A stretch of 64,000 nucleotides of DNA. Origin: Zobellia laminariae (GTDB taxonomy: Bacteria > Bacteroidota > Bacteroidia > Flavobacteriales > Flavobacteriaceae). Positions 9,625 through 19,186 of this stretch are shown here, one piece after another. The notes below the pieces were generated by a model. It saw nothing but the letters and a program-made list of their open reading frames with translations. It did no database searches and was not told the origin of the DNA. Made by a program: the position numbers and the translations under genes. Location: assembly GCF_009725995.1 (NCBI RefSeq), contig NZ_RCNS01000004.1:434001-498000 (forward strand), read 5' to 3'. How positions within the stretch are numbered: the stretch's first letter is position 1; each line of letters begins with the position of its first letter.

Positions 9625-12123
9625 ATGAAAGAAAATGTTGATCAAAATATGATATCCAAAGATTATTTCAATAATGAGGAAGAATCGTTTAACCTTAGAG
9701 AGAAATTAGAGGGGTATTTGCGTTTTTGGAAATGGTTTGTTCTGAGTACTGCTATAACTTTGCTATTTGCGGTTATTTATTTAAAAGCTAATAAACCAGT
9801 CTACAAGGCTTTAGCTTCAGTTATTCTTGAGGATGAAAAGAGTACCGCGTCCGCTAATAATACTAATGGTTTTGCTGATTTAAATGTTCTAGCAGGGTTT
9901 GGAGCTAGTAGTATTGAAAATGAATTGGGGCTTATTAGATCTAAGCGTTTGATGACGAATGCCGTAAAGGCATTAGGACTCAATGTTGAGTATTACCAGC
10001 ATAAAGGTTTTAGTACAAATGAGGTGTATAAGAAAAGTCCATATAAATTACGATTGGTAAGCATGGACGAAATGGCCTTGCAAAATGCAATGATGGATGA
10101 GAAAAATATACTCGAAATAAAAAAGCTTGATAAAAATACAGTGACCATTGAACAGGATGAAACCGATTATAAAGCCACCTTCAAATTGGGAGATATCGTT
10201 GATATGGGGTTTGCAAATTTTGTCGTTGAGTCAAATAATGGTCTGGACACTTTACAAACGGAAGATTCAGATTCCGATGTACGTGTAGAAATAAAGTTTC
10301 TGAAAGTGGATCAAGTGGCCTCTTCTTTGCGGTCACAATTTGATGTAGCTTTAATAGATAAAAACTCTACATTAATTGAACTCAGTATAGAGGGTAATGT
10401 TAGGCAGAAGGCTGAAGATATCTTAGATCAGTTGGTTTTTGAATATAATCAAGAAGCAATTGAAGATAAAAATCTTATAACTAGAAATACAGCTTTTTTC
10501 ATTGATGAACGATTAAGTATCATTAATTCGGAATTAGACTCTGTAGAAACAGGAAAAGAGAAATTCAAGACCGCTAACCAGTTGACCAATATAGAGGCGG
10601 AGTCGTCTATTATAATCCAAAATGTAAGCGATTATAATAATAAACAACAGGAAGTGTTGACGGAATTGGAAATGACTAAGGCCATGTTAAAGCATGTAAA
10701 TGCTAATAAATTGAATTTGTTACCTGCCAACATGGGGGCCACTTCATCAGGAATGGTACAGCTTGTTGAAGAATATAATAAATTAGTTTTGGAGCGAAAT
10801 CGTATGTTAAAGGGAGCAACGGAGACCAATCCCTTGGTAGTGAATTTAGGAACTCAGCTTCAAGATATTAAGGACAATATTAGTGAAAGTCTCCGTAGAA
10901 GAATCGCAGACCTTAGGATAAAAAAAGATAATTTGAGCCGACAGGCTGGAATTTTAGGGTCTCAAATCTCGGCAGTACCTTCTCAAGAACGAGAATTTAG
11001 AGGTATTGAACGCCAACAGGATATTAAGGAAGCCCTTTATTTGTTTTTGCTAAAAAAAAGAGAAGAGAATTCTCTGTCCCTTGCGGCAAAAGCCCCCAAA
11101 GCAAAAATAGTGGACGAAGCATATAGTCTTAGTTCACCAATATCACCCAAGAGTAAAGTTGTCATGGGCTTAGCTCTATTGACAGGTCTATTTCTTCCAT
11201 TTCTTATCATTAATATTAACAGACTAATTGATAATAAAATAAATACTAGAGAGAACCTTAAAAAATCTGCCAAAGGCATTCCTATTGTTGGGGAAATACC
11301 CCAGGTTTCTTCTAGTGAACCTAATGTAGTTTCTATGACCGATAGGTCAATTCTTTCTGAGTCTTTTAGTATTTTAAGTGCAAATCTTACCTACGTAATG
11401 TCAAATGTTCCAGATAATGGGAGGGGAAGTTGTATATATGTAACGTCTTCAGTTCAAGGGGAGGGTAAAACTTTTACCGCATTTAATCTCGCTATGACTC
11501 TTGCAGAATCTGGTAAAAGTGTTATTATAGTTGGAGCAGATTTAAGAAACCCACAATTACACACGTATGAACATAAACAAGTTGGTTTCATGGGACTGAG
11601 TTCGTATTTAACGGACTCAAATAGTGAATTGACGGACTATATAGAGGATTCTAATCTTAATCAAAAATTAAAAATTTTGCCTTCGGGGCCTATTCCGTCC
11701 AATCCTATCCAAGTTTTGAGAAAAGACAAGGTCGGGAAAATGTTTGAGGAGTTAAGGGGTATGTTTGATTATGTAATTGTAGATACTGCACCTGCCATGT
11801 TAGTAGCAGACACTTTCTTAATTAGCAAATACGCAGACTTGACCATCTATCTAATTAGGGCTGGTCAAACAGAAAATAATGTCATAGAATTTGTCTTGGA
11901 AGCTAGATCGGAAGGTAAGTTAAGGAATATGAGTTTTTTGCTTAATGGTGTTAAAACAGCAGATGGTAGTTATAGTCATGCGTATGGATACTCTTACGGG
12001 GAAGATAATAGTAGCGACGGACTACCTTCATTAAATTGGCTAAAGCATAAATCATCTATTTTTATCAAATGGCTAAAGCGCCAAACAATTGCTTCTTCAA
12101 AATTTTTAAAAAAAAACCATTAA
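9625..12123 (+). CDS. Wzc-like polysaccharide co-polymerase / BY-kinase
   Basis: An 832-residue chain-length regulator fused to a bacterial tyrosine kinase. A first membrane span lies at about residues 38-54, a coiled-coil periplasmic region (GNVR type) follows, and a second span lies near 512-530. The kinase domain has Walker A in SSVQGEGKTF (about 606-616), Walker A' in VGADLRNP (about 636-643; the common IDADLR is altered to VGADLR) and Walker B in YVIVDTAPA (about 716-724). A tyrosine-rich stretch near the end (YSHAYGYSYGED) fits autophosphorylation sites. The protein is expected to control polymer length and export together with an outer-membrane Wza protein, which is not seen in this window. 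Confidence 0.92.
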   Translation: MKENVDQNMISKDYFNNEEESFNLREKLEGYLRFWKWFVLSTAITLLFAVIYLKANKPVYKALASVILEDEKSTASANNTNGFADLNVLAGFGASSIENELGLIRSKRLMTNAVKALGLNVEYYQHKGFSTNEVYKKSPYKLRLVSMDEMALQNAMMDEKNILEIKKLDKNTVTIEQDETDYKATFKLGDIVDMGFANFVVESNNGLDTLQTEDSDSDVRVEIKFLKVDQVASSLRSQFDVALIDKNSTLIELSIEGNVRQKAEDILDQLVFEYNQEAIEDKNLITRNTAFFIDERLSIINSELDSVETGKEKFKTANQLTNIEAESSIIIQNVSDYNNKQQEVLTELEMTKAMLKHVNANKLNLLPANMGATSSGMVQLVEEYNKLVLERNRMLKGATETNPLVVNLGTQLQDIKDNISESLRRRIADLRIKKDNLSRQAGILGSQISAVPSQEREFRGIERQQDIKEALYLFLLKKREENSLSLAAKAPKAKIVDEAYSLSSPISPKSKVVMGLALLTGLFLPFLIININRLIDNKINTRENLKKSAKGIPIVGEIPQVSSSEPNVVSMTDRSILSESFSILSANLTYVMSNVPDNGRGSCIYVTSSVQGEGKTFTAFNLAMTLAESGKSVIIVGADLRNPQLHTYEHKQVGFMGLSSYLTDSNSELTDYIEDSNLNQKLKILPSGPIPSNPIQVLRKDKVGKMFEELRGMFDYVIVDTAPAMLVADTFLISKYADLTIYLIRAGQTENNVIEFVLEARSEGKLRNMSFLLNGVKTADGSYSHAYGYSYGEDNSSDGLPSLNWLKHKSSIFIKWLKRQTIASSKFLKKNH

Positions 12124-12321
12124 AAAAAAAGAGGTAATAAACACCTTACTCAATTAAATTAAGTAGAATTGAAAAAATGGTTAGATTAAATTTTATTAAT
12201 ATTCTAAGCGATATACCAAATTTGCAACAAAAAAATCTAGACTATTTACGAATTTTAACTAGTAAAAGGAGTAATGTTGCAACTATCTTTTACCTGGTAT
12301 TAGTAATTATAAAGGGAACAA

Positions 12322-13770
12322 ATGCTTTTTAATTCCATTGATTTTGCAATATTTCTACCAATAGTTTTTTTTCTTTATTGGTTTGTAACAGACAAAAATC
12401 TGCAATTACAGAATTTGTTAATTGTTGCTGCAAGCTATCTGTTTTATGGGTGGTGGGACTGGCGGTTTTTATCATTGATTGTCTTCAGTACAATGGTTGA
12501 CTATTCGATTGGCCGAAGACTGGGCCAGGAAGAAAATCAAACCAAAAGAAAGGTTTTATTATGGTCTAGTATTCTTGTGAATTTAGGATTTTTAGGCTTC
12601 TTTAAGTACTACAATTTCTTTTTAGAAAACTTTATTTCCGCTTTTTCATTTTTTGGACATGAAATCAATGTGAACTCTTTGAATATTATTCTACCCGTTG
12701 GGATCAGCTTCTATACCTTTCAAACATTAAGTTATACTATTGATGTTTATAAACAAAAACTCGAGCCAACAAAGGATTTTGTTGCTTTTAGTGCATTTGT
12801 AAGCTTTTTTCCTCAATTAGTAGCTGGTCCAATTGAAAGAGCGACACATTTACTTCCTCAATTTTATAAACGCAGGACGTTTGATTACAATTTGGCGGTT
12901 GACGGGATGCGACAAATACTATGGGGTTTATTTAAGAAAGTAGTAATAGCAGATAATTGTGCTGAATTTGCGAATCAAATATTTGATAATTCAGCTGATA
13001 TGAATGGGAGTGCTTTAGTCTTAGGTTCCCTATTCTTTACGTTCCAAATATATGGTGATTTCTCTGGCTATTCTGATATAGCAATTGGCACTTCGCGTTT
13101 ATTCGGTTTTGATTTAATGCAAAACTTCAATTTCCCATATTTCTCTAGAAATATAGCGGAGTTCTGGAGAAGGTGGCATATTTCATTAAATACATGGTTT
13201 CGTGATTATTTATATATTCCCATAGGAGGCAGCAAGGGTGGAACCACTATGAAAGTTAGGAATATTTTTATCATATTTATTGTAAGCGGCTTTTGGCATG
13301 GAGCCAATTGGACTTTTATTGTTTGGGGTGCTTTAAATGCGTTGTACTTTTTACCCATAATGCTGACAAATAATAATCGAAAATATCAAGGAAAAGTAGC
13401 TGACGGAAAGGCATTTCCTTCATTTAGGGAGTTTTTTAATATAATAACTACATTTAGCTTGACTGTCTTGGCTTGGATATTTTTCAGGGCAGAGACCGTT
13501 AGTCATGCAATTAGTTACATCAATGGCATTTTTTCTAATTCGGTATTTGAAACCCCTAATTTTGGGAATATTAATAAAGGTTTGTTAACTATATTTTTTA
13601 TCGTCTTCTTTTTATTCATAGAGTGGCAGGGAAGAGAAGGAAAATATGCAATTTACCAACTAGGAATTAAATGGAAACGTCCAATCAGATATGCAGCATA
13701 TTATGCAATTATTATTGCGATATATATGTTTAGTGCTAAAGAACAACAATTCATTTATTTTCAATTTTAA
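12322..13770 (+). CDS. MBOAT family O-acyltransferase (AlgI/PatA-like)
   Basis: A 482-residue multi-spanning membrane protein. Diagnostic motifs are FPQLVAGPIERATHLLPQF, the FWRRWHISLNTWFRDYLYIP motif and SGFWHGANWTFIVWG, whose His (about residue 326) is the expected catalytic residue. The family moves acyl groups, usually acetyl, across the inner membrane onto polysaccharides, as AlgI does for alginate. The next gene begins 2 bases after its stop and encodes a plausible SGNH-like partner, so the pair probably O-acetylates the polymer after export. Confidence 0.92.
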   Translation: MLFNSIDFAIFLPIVFFLYWFVTDKNLQLQNLLIVAASYLFYGWWDWRFLSLIVFSTMVDYSIGRRLGQEENQTKRKVLLWSSILVNLGFLGFFKYYNFFLENFISAFSFFGHEINVNSLNIILPVGISFYTFQTLSYTIDVYKQKLEPTKDFVAFSAFVSFFPQLVAGPIERATHLLPQFYKRRTFDYNLAVDGMRQILWGLFKKVVIADNCAEFANQIFDNSADMNGSALVLGSLFFTFQIYGDFSGYSDIAIGTSRLFGFDLMQNFNFPYFSRNIAEFWRRWHISLNTWFRDYLYIPIGGSKGGTTMKVRNIFIIFIVSGFWHGANWTFIVWGALNALYFLPIMLTNNNRKYQGKVADGKAFPSFREFFNIITTFSLTVLAWIFFRAETVSHAISYINGIFSNSVFETPNFGNINKGLLTIFFIVFFLFIEWQGREGKYAIYQLGIKWKRPIRYAAYYAIIIAIYMFSAKEQQFIYFQF

Positions 13771-13772
13771 CT

Positions 13773-14795
13773 ATGAGATTATTCTTAAAAAGAATGTTAT
13801 ATTTTTCTATGGGAATAGCTCCCTTTTTTCTAATGATTATAGCTTATAATTTAGTGGTTGATCCTTATGGAGTAATTATTGGTAATATGGAAAAGCAAGT
13901 AGATGAACCAAATCAACATTATTTAAAAACAAAACACTTGCTTCAAAACCCTGAAAAATATGATTCATACTTCTTAGGCTCATCAAGAGTTGGCAAGATA
14001 GATACAAGAAATATTGATGATAATAATCATTGGTATAACTTATCATATTCTGAAGCAGTACCGAACGAATCACTACAAGATTTGAATATCTTGTTGAATA
14101 ATGGTGTAAAGATTAAGAATATTATTATGGGGTTAGATGACATATCTTACCAAGTTTCTCCTAATAGGCATTTGTCAGAAAGTATGAGAAAACCATATGC
14201 TAATTGCTCATTATATAGTTACTTGGTTTTAAGACCTTCATCAGTTGAAAGATTAAGAAATAAATTCAATGACAAAAAAGAAGTTTTTTACGATATTTAT
14301 AACTCAGGATTACCCATCGTTTTAAACCATGATGATTGGATTAATTCTCATAAAGAATTACATATTAATAGTCGTAAATTTTCAATACCGACTTACTTTC
14401 CTTACTATAGCAATAGAATTAATGAAACAATTATAGAGATTGAAGAAATAATTAAGATTTGTGATAAAAATAAAATATCCCTTACTCTATTTATAAATCC
14501 GATGCATATAAGTACTTATCTAAATCTGGATATAGATGAATATTTAGAGTTCTTGAATTTACTTGTGAAATTAAAACCATTTTATGACTTTAGCGGTGTA
14601 AATAAAATAACCTCTAATAACTACAATTACTATGAAACTTCACATTTTAGACCTCATATAGGAGAAATGATGAAATCTGACATTCTAAATAATGGTAATA
14701 AAATTTCAACATTTATAACTGTTGAAAACTTTAATGATATGATGCGGCTTAAACGAAAGAAATTTAAAATGCATGAAAGCACAAATAAACTGTAA
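13773..14795 (+). CDS. SGNH-like partner of the MBOAT acyltransferase
   Basis: A 340-residue protein with one N-terminal membrane anchor (about residues 10-28) and a periplasmic body. The motif SYFLGSSRVGKID near residue 67 resembles the GDS/GxSR block of SGNH hydrolases, and YYETSHFRPHIGEM near the C-terminus resembles the block carrying the catalytic His, although the usual Asp three residues before it is not evident (Glu/Thr instead). Proteins of this type sit next to MBOAT genes and are thought to complete acyl transfer to the glycan, like AlgJ/AlgX. The gene follows the MBOAT gene directly. Catalytic competence is not certain from sequence. Confidence 0.65.
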   Translation: MRLFLKRMLYFSMGIAPFFLMIIAYNLVVDPYGVIIGNMEKQVDEPNQHYLKTKHLLQNPEKYDSYFLGSSRVGKIDTRNIDDNNHWYNLSYSEAVPNESLQDLNILLNNGVKIKNIIMGLDDISYQVSPNRHLSESMRKPYANCSLYSYLVLRPSSVERLRNKFNDKKEVFYDIYNSGLPIVLNHDDWINSHKELHINSRKFSIPTYFPYYSNRINETIIEIEEIIKICDKNKISLTLFINPMHISTYLNLDIDEYLEFLNLLVKLKPFYDFSGVNKITSNNYNYYETSHFRPHIGEMMKSDILNNGNKISTFITVENFNDMMRLKRKKFKMHESTNKL

Positions 14796-15342
14796 TAGAA
14801 TTTGAATTCAACCTAACTAAATCGATATTGACAATTTAACACAGTGAATATAAATAGAAAACTATTTGTTTTCATCATTAAAGAGTTCAAGAAATTTGAT
14901 ATTATTTTTTTACTTTTTTAAAAATATTTACAACACAGGTGTTTTTGGATATTAATAAACAGGGAAGCGATAAAACTTATATGTGGGCTGGTTAATAATA
15001 AATTATCAGCCATACAATCCTTCTTTATGGTTTTTAAAAAGTTGAATTATAGTTCCAATTTTATCTCCATTTGTAAATTCTTCTTATTAAGAATGCGAAT
15101 ATTTATGGAGTAGTTTTACACCAAAGTATGGTTAAATTGGACAGTTTAAAAGTAGAGAAATCAGGATAATCTTTGATGATTTTAATTAGAGTAATTAGAT
15201 TGTATTTTTATTTAAAAATAGCGAAAGAGTTTAGGGCAATTTAAAATATGCTAAAACGAAGTTAAAATAAATAGTGCTAGTAACTTTTGTAGGTAATCTT
15301 ATTGAATAGTACTTCGTTTTATGAATTTGAATAATAATTAAA
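14796..15342. other. AT-rich intergenic region
   Basis: A 547-base stretch between the SGNH-like gene and the broken acyltransferase. All six frames are interrupted often. I see no terminator hairpin, no tRNA and no recognisable protein fragment. It may be decayed DNA, since the next feature downstream is itself a broken gene. Confidence 0.45.
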
Positions 15343-15686
15343 ATGGAATTTGAAAGAAATAAAATAGGCAATAACGATAAATTACTATCGTTGATAATTA
15401 AATGGTTACGACTTCCTTTAATCATTGCTGTTATTTTTATTCACATGAATCCAAATGTGGACATAGAGAACGTAGATTATTTCAGTCCAGAATGGATTGA
15501 TTTTACAATTTAATTGGAACACTTGGTTCTCATATTGCGGTGTTTTTTTTTCTTTATGTGTTTTGTTTGTATATGTTTGTTAACTGGAACAAAGTTATTT
15601 ATTTTCAAAAATCCATGTGTAGTAGCCAATTAAATAAAAAGAAAAATTTGATATCTACGGAAAAATTGAAAACATATGAAAAATAA
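15343..15686 (+). pseudogene. acyltransferase-3 family fragment, frameshifted and truncated
   Basis: Two overlapping frames together give the N-terminal part of an acyltransferase-3 (OafA/WecH-like) membrane protein. The first (15343-15513, 56 codons) contains KWLRLPLIIAVIFIHMNPN, the usual first helix with its conserved His. It stops at TAA 15511. The reading continues in another frame from about 15507 as NLIGTLGSHIAVFFFLYVF and FVNWNKVIYFQK, which matches the second helix region of the family. It ends at 15684-15686 after only about 115 codons in total, where 330-370 are normal. A frameshift and loss of the rest of the gene are inferred. The end overlaps the start of the next gene by 11 bases. 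Confidence 0.7.
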
Positions 15687-16257
15687 GTTAATCATATTAA
15701 GTGCATTACGCCTTTTCCCCCATATTCTTTTGTTTAATCTTCATAAAAACAAGCAAATAATTCATTATGATGTCGAACGTTGGTTAAGTAATACTGACTC
15801 TACTAAAAACATTCAATTGGGTTTTTTAACCCTTATGACAATTTTTCCCGAATATCGTAATCTTTTTTACAAGAGAATAGGGGGCATTTCTTCCTTAATA
15901 AATTGGTTGTGTCCTAGAATGAATACCTTATTCATATTGACAGATGACATTGGACCAGGCTTATTCATTCAACATGGTTTTTCAACAATTATTGCTGCAA
16001 AATCTATTGGACGTGACTGTTGGATTAATCAACAGGTAACTATTGGATTTTCAAATAAAACAGATAGTCCAGAATTAGGAGATAATGTCACTATAAATGC
16101 AGGCGCGAAAATAATTGGGAAAGTAAAAATGGGAAATAACTCAAAAGCAGGTGCAAATTCTGTAGTTGTCAAGGATGTTCCTGAGAATTGTACTGTTGTT
16201 GGTATTCCTGCATACATAATACGCAGAAATGGAATAAAAGTAAAAGAAGAGCTATAA
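15676..16257 (+). CDS. serine O-acetyltransferase-like hexapeptide-repeat acyltransferase
   Basis: A 193-residue protein with a left-handed beta-helix C-terminus. The hexapeptide repeats run from about residue 100, including HGFSTIIAAKSIGRDCWINQ, then the LGDNVTINAGAKIIGKVKMG stretch and NSKAGANSVVVKDVPENC followed by VVGIPA, close to CysE/SAT proteins. The N-terminal half lacks a full CysE N-domain, and EPS clusters often carry such shortened SAT-like enzymes that acetylate sugars rather than serine. It is the last intact gene of the plus-strand EPS cluster. Its start lies inside the end of the broken acyltransferase. Confidence 0.85.
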   Translation: MKNKLIILSALRLFPHILLFNLHKNKQIIHYDVERWLSNTDSTKNIQLGFLTLMTIFPEYRNLFYKRIGGISSLINWLCPRMNTLFILTDDIGPGLFIQHGFSTIIAAKSIGRDCWINQQVTIGFSNKTDSPELGDNVTINAGAKIIGKVKMGNNSKAGANSVVVKDVPENCTVVGIPAYIIRRNGIKVKEEL

Positions 16258-16553
16258 TTAAACAAATATCGCTCTCGACCCATCGACCCATAAATACTAA
16301 AATATATTCGGTTATCTTGGAGTTTAGCTGCATTGGTATACCAATTTATGAAGGAGCAAATTAAAATGTAAAAAGAAAGTTACTCATTTTATTATTTCTT
16401 ATTTTCTTTTCAATTAGCTTTGGCGTGTGTCTTTTTATTTTTGATTAAATACATTTTATACAACATTATAAATAAGTTACTTTTAATCACTCTTATCTAA
16501 AAGATTTCGGTAACACCTACAAACTCACTACCATTTTAACACAATATACTTGC
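16258..16553. other. intergenic DNA with a possible signal-peptide remnant
   Basis: There is no intact gene. On the plus strand at about 16366-16446 a short frame reads KRKLLILLFLIFFSISFG and then stops; it looks like a lipoprotein or secretion signal but has no ATG and is preceded by a stop. This is weak evidence for a decayed gene. Confidence 0.3.
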
Positions 16554-16886
16554 TTAAAGTAATATAGATTTGTTTTTTGGGCATTTCGAACGTTTTCCTG
16601 CTTTCCTTGCGTTATATGTTTTTCTGTACTTCAGAAGCAGTTTTAAAGCTTTTGGATTGGGAGGTATATCTTTAAAATCAAATTCTTTTCTGCTAGTGAT
16701 TTCAGCCTTTTCTGTTCTGAAAACCCGTGTTATCGTCTTTTTTCTTTTAATAGCTACTGATGTTCATTGCACAATGAAAGTTTTTGATGGTGATTCTCGT
16801 CTTAAATTGGTTGTCATGGAACTAGCGGTGATTTTGAATCCTTTAGAAGTTTTCTTAGAAATCAAATACTTAAAAGTTAAATGTAT
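16554..16886 (-). pseudogene. possible decayed gene of unknown function
   Basis: On the minus strand one frame stays open from 16886 to 16554 except for a single TGA at 16764-16766. Its codons look like real flavobacterial coding sequence (Lys/Arg/Glu-rich), with phrases such as RTEKAEITSRKEFDFKD and PPNPKALKLLLKYRKTYNAR, ending in KCPKNKSILL. No suitable start follows the stop. I do not recognise a family. It lies downstream of the tRNA-Arg gene and could be a remnant of a mobile or basic DNA-binding protein; that is speculation. The plus-strand open frame over the same bases has no ATG and is best read as its shadow. Confidence 0.25.
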
Positions 16887-16940
16887 CTATTTATAATAAT
16901 ACCGATTGTAAATTGCTTTATCTCAGTAGAGAAAGGGGAT

Positions 16941-16971
16941 AAAAAAAAAGGCTTCCAAGAAATTGGAAGCC
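16941..16971 (-). terminator. rho-independent terminator of tRNA-Arg
   Basis: A perfect 9-bp stem, GGCTTCCAA at 16950-16958 and TTGGAAGCC at 16963-16971, closes a 4-nt loop. On the minus strand it is followed by nine T residues (16949-16941). It begins 12 bases after the 3' end of the tRNA gene on the same strand, so it ends that transcript. Confidence 0.88.
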
Positions 16972-16983
16972 TTTTGGCTTTAG

Positions 16984-17057
<74 letters not shown>

Positions 17058-17072
17058 ATTTTTAAAGCGGTG

Positions 17073-17080
17073 CAAAGATA
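17073..17080 (-). promoter_or_regulatory. Bacteroidota-type -7 box for tRNA-Arg
   Basis: On the minus strand the bases read TATCTTTG, an exact match to the Bacteroidota -7 consensus TAnnTTTG and followed by C. It lies 15 bases upstream of the tRNA 5' end, a fitting distance. No clear -33 TTG is seen. Confidence 0.6.
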
Positions 17081-17223
17081 GTTTATTTTCTCAGAAAAAT
17101 AACCCTCATAAGTTCAAAAAATATACTTTTCATGTAAAAAAATAAACCTAGCGAACATAGAACGCTAGGTTTGAAAGTGTTTGCGGTGTGAAAAAGTGAG
17201 TTTTTTTTTCGCTGCAACTAGAA

Positions 17224-17619
17224 TTATTTGGAATTTTCAAGCTTTGCTTTTAATAGTTTTTGCCTTATAATTTCAAATTCCCTGTTGAGTTCATACTCAT
17301 CAATAGGTTTTCTGAGAATATGAAGAGGTTCGGTTTTTTTTGCATTTTCTAAGGTCGTGTAATCAGAATTTCCAGTTATGTATACAAAAGGGGTGTTATA
17401 TTTTTCTTTTAGTATCCTGGCGGTCTCAATACCATTTAAGCCTCCAGAAAGCCCAATATCCAGAAGAACCACATCTGGCGTATATTGCTCTACGGTTTTA
17501 AGGGCGTCTTCACCATTGTCCGCAGTCTTAACGTGAGTTTTACCTGCATTTATAATGATATGTTCTATGAACATTTGAATAATTAAGTTGTCTTCTACTA
17601 TTAGGACTTTTAGTTTCAT
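17224..17619 (-). CDS. single-domain response regulator (CheY-like receiver)
   Basis: The product starts best at the ATG at 17619 (MKLKVLIVEDN), giving 131 residues; an upstream in-frame ATG at 17640 would overlap the kinase end. Receiver hallmarks are the acidic pair in VLIVEDN, the phospho-acceptor Asp in DVVLLDIGLSGG (about residue 54), Thr in FVYITGNSD and Lys in ILRKPID. There is no output domain, so it signals by protein contact or relays phosphate. It lies 4 bases after the kinase ATPase frame and probably is its partner. Confidence 0.88.
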   Translation of the reverse strand: MKLKVLIVEDNLIIQMFIEHIIINAGKTHVKTADNGEDALKTVEQYTPDVVLLDIGLSGGLNGIETARILKEKYNTPFVYITGNSDYTTLENAKKTEPLHILRKPIDEYELNREFEIIRQKLLKAKLENSK

Positions 17620-17623
17620 AGCA

Positions 17624-17998
17624 TTATGATATCTGTTCAATTTCTTGAAACGTTATTATATAGTGTGTACCGTTCTCGGTATTATCTTTTTCTATGTTTC
17701 CTTTTAACTGTAGTGTTAGCATATGAATCAATTTTAGACCCAAAGATTTGGTGTTTCTAAAATCTATTTTATCAGAGAACCCATTACCATTATCTCCTAT
17801 GTGCATTAAGAAATTAGGATATTTTAATTTTTCAAACTTGATTGTAATTTGTCCTTTATCTATATTTTTAAATCCATATTTTAAAGAATTGGTTATGATT
17901 TCATTAATCATAAGACCTAGTGGTACGGAGGTGTCCAAATTTAAATGAAGCTCTTCTGAGTCAACCTCTAAATCAATTTCCTTATCTCCTCCTTTCAT
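17624..17998 (-). CDS. histidine kinase ATPase domain, C-terminal half of a split kinase
   Basis: A 124-codon frame encoding only the HATPase domain: the N box GLMINEIITNSLKYGF (about 28-43), the G1 box HIGDNGNGFS (about 67-76) and a G2-like KSLGLKLIHML. It is in the same reading frame as the upstream sensor part, from which it is separated by one TAA at 18008-18010 and three codons. The ATG at 17998 may allow reinitiation 9 bases after that stop, but more likely the segment is the rest of one kinase gene broken by a nonsense change. Without it the upstream part has no ATP-binding domain. Confidence 0.75.
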   Translation of the reverse strand: MKGGDKEIDLEVDSEELHLNLDTSVPLGLMINEIITNSLKYGFKNIDKGQITIKFEKLKYPNFLMHIGDNGNGFSDKIDFRNTKSLGLKLIHMLTLQLKGNIEKDNTENGTHYIITFQEIEQIS

Positions 17999-18007
17999 GG
18001 AGCATAT

Positions 18008-19186
18008 TTAAGTAGAGGCTAATTGCTTCGTATAATCTGCATAATTTATTTTACTCAAATCTTTGGATCTATATAGCATTTCATGAATAATGGCCATAGA
18101 GTTTATACGGTATTGGCTATATCTAAAAAGACCTTTTATTTTATCATCTTTTATAAAACTAGACTGTAAGCTTAAGAGACTTGATATGACCTGCAAGTTA
18201 TTTTTTACTCTATGATGTATTTCTTTTAATAGCGTATCCCTTTCGTCTAGTCTGTTCTTTATGGTTTTGTTTAAAGAGTTAATGTGTTTGTTCTTCTTAT
18301 AGAGCGTGTAAATAATACTTAAGAATAAAACTATCCCTACAGTTAGAACACCTGCGGCTATATAGGTAGACCTTTTGTATTCGGCTAACTGTTGGTGAAT
18401 AGACAAAATATTGGGTTTTGTATAAATTGTCCAATTTTGATTCCCTTCCAGACTTATTTCTCTTTGATAATATAAAGCATTGCCAAAACGGTCTTTTTTG
18501 GTGAAATCAGTTTTTGTTTCAGTGTATAGATTTTCACCCTCGGCACTATAGAAAACTTCGTTTTTAGAATTTAAGAATGTAATGTCTTGGCCTTTAAAAC
18601 TATCAAGCCAGTTCTTTGCATTCAGATTAAGACCAACCATGGCATTTAGCTCTTTATTCAAGTAAATAGGTGTAAAAAAACGAATGGTTGGTCTATATGG
18701 AATTTCTATCGTATCATTTTCAATATTGAGGTCCATGTTGGAAATATAAACATCGCCTTTTTGTAAGGTCAATACTTTTTTGAAGTAGTCTCTATGGCCT
18801 TTATATTGAAATTTAGAAACAACGGAACTGTCTTTATTGTCTACCCTTATAATTTCCATGCCTTTTGAATCTATTAATCTAGCTTGGAAGTAATTATGGT
18901 CTATGTCTAGAAAATGAGCTAATTTTTGTTCCGTTAATTTAAGTGGCGTATTGGTTTTTAAATCCAATTCTATTAAATCTCCTAAAAATGCTACGTTTTT
19001 CTTGCTTATTTTGTAGAGTTCAATAAGCTTGGACTCTGCATCTTTAAGCTTATTTTTTGCAGTTATTTCCTCAACAAGAGTTATGTTTTTGTGAAATAAT
19101 TTTATGCGCTGAACGGACAAATTCCATATAATAACACACGTAATCATGAAGAGTATACTGGCCGTGATTATTAACTTTTTCCCCAT
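18008..19186 (-). CDS. sensor histidine kinase, sensor and dimerisation part, stops before the ATPase domain
   Basis: A 392-residue frame with a membrane span at about 7-24, an extracytoplasmic region resembling a Cache-type sensor (about 30-270), a second span near 275-297 and then the HisKA_2-type dimerisation helix with [20 protein letters not shown] (phospho-acceptor His near 324). The frame ends at an in-frame TAA immediately before the expected ATPase domain, which continues in the same frame to 17624. Reading the stop as Leu (TTA) would restore a normal kinase of about 520 residues. With the receiver gene it forms a two-component system; the signal is unknown. Confidence 0.85.
   Translation of the reverse strand: MGKKLIITASILFMITCVIIWNLSVQRIKLFHKNITLVEEITAKNKLKDAESKLIELYKISKKNVAFLGDLIELDLKTNTPLKLTEQKLAHFLDIDHNYFQARLIDSKGMEIIRVDNKDSSVVSKFQYKGHRDYFKKVLTLQKGDVYISNMDLNIENDTIEIPYRPTIRFFTPIYLNKELNAMVGLNLNAKNWLDSFKGQDITFLNSKNEVFYSAEGENLYTETKTDFTKKDRFGNALYYQREISLEGNQNWTIYTKPNILSIHQQLAEYKRSTYIAAGVLTVGIVLFLSIIYTLYKKNKHINSLNKTIKNRLDERDTLLKEIHHRVKNNLQVISSLLSLQSSFIKDDKIKGLFRYSQYRINSMAIIHEMLYRSKDLSKINYADYTKQLAST

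Noticed and set aside
14796..15342. Possible decayed glycosyltransferase sequence in the AT-rich gap.
   Set aside because: Only a few plausible residues in different frames; nothing that can be tied to a family.
16570..16896. A 108-codon plus-strand open frame before the tRNA.
   Set aside because: It starts at TTG, looks like no protein family and has the hydrophobic composition of an antisense shadow of the better minus-strand frame.
17999..18010. Programmed read-through or recoding of the kinase stop codon.
   Set aside because: The stop is TAA with no visible downstream structure; a nonsense change or sequence error is simpler.
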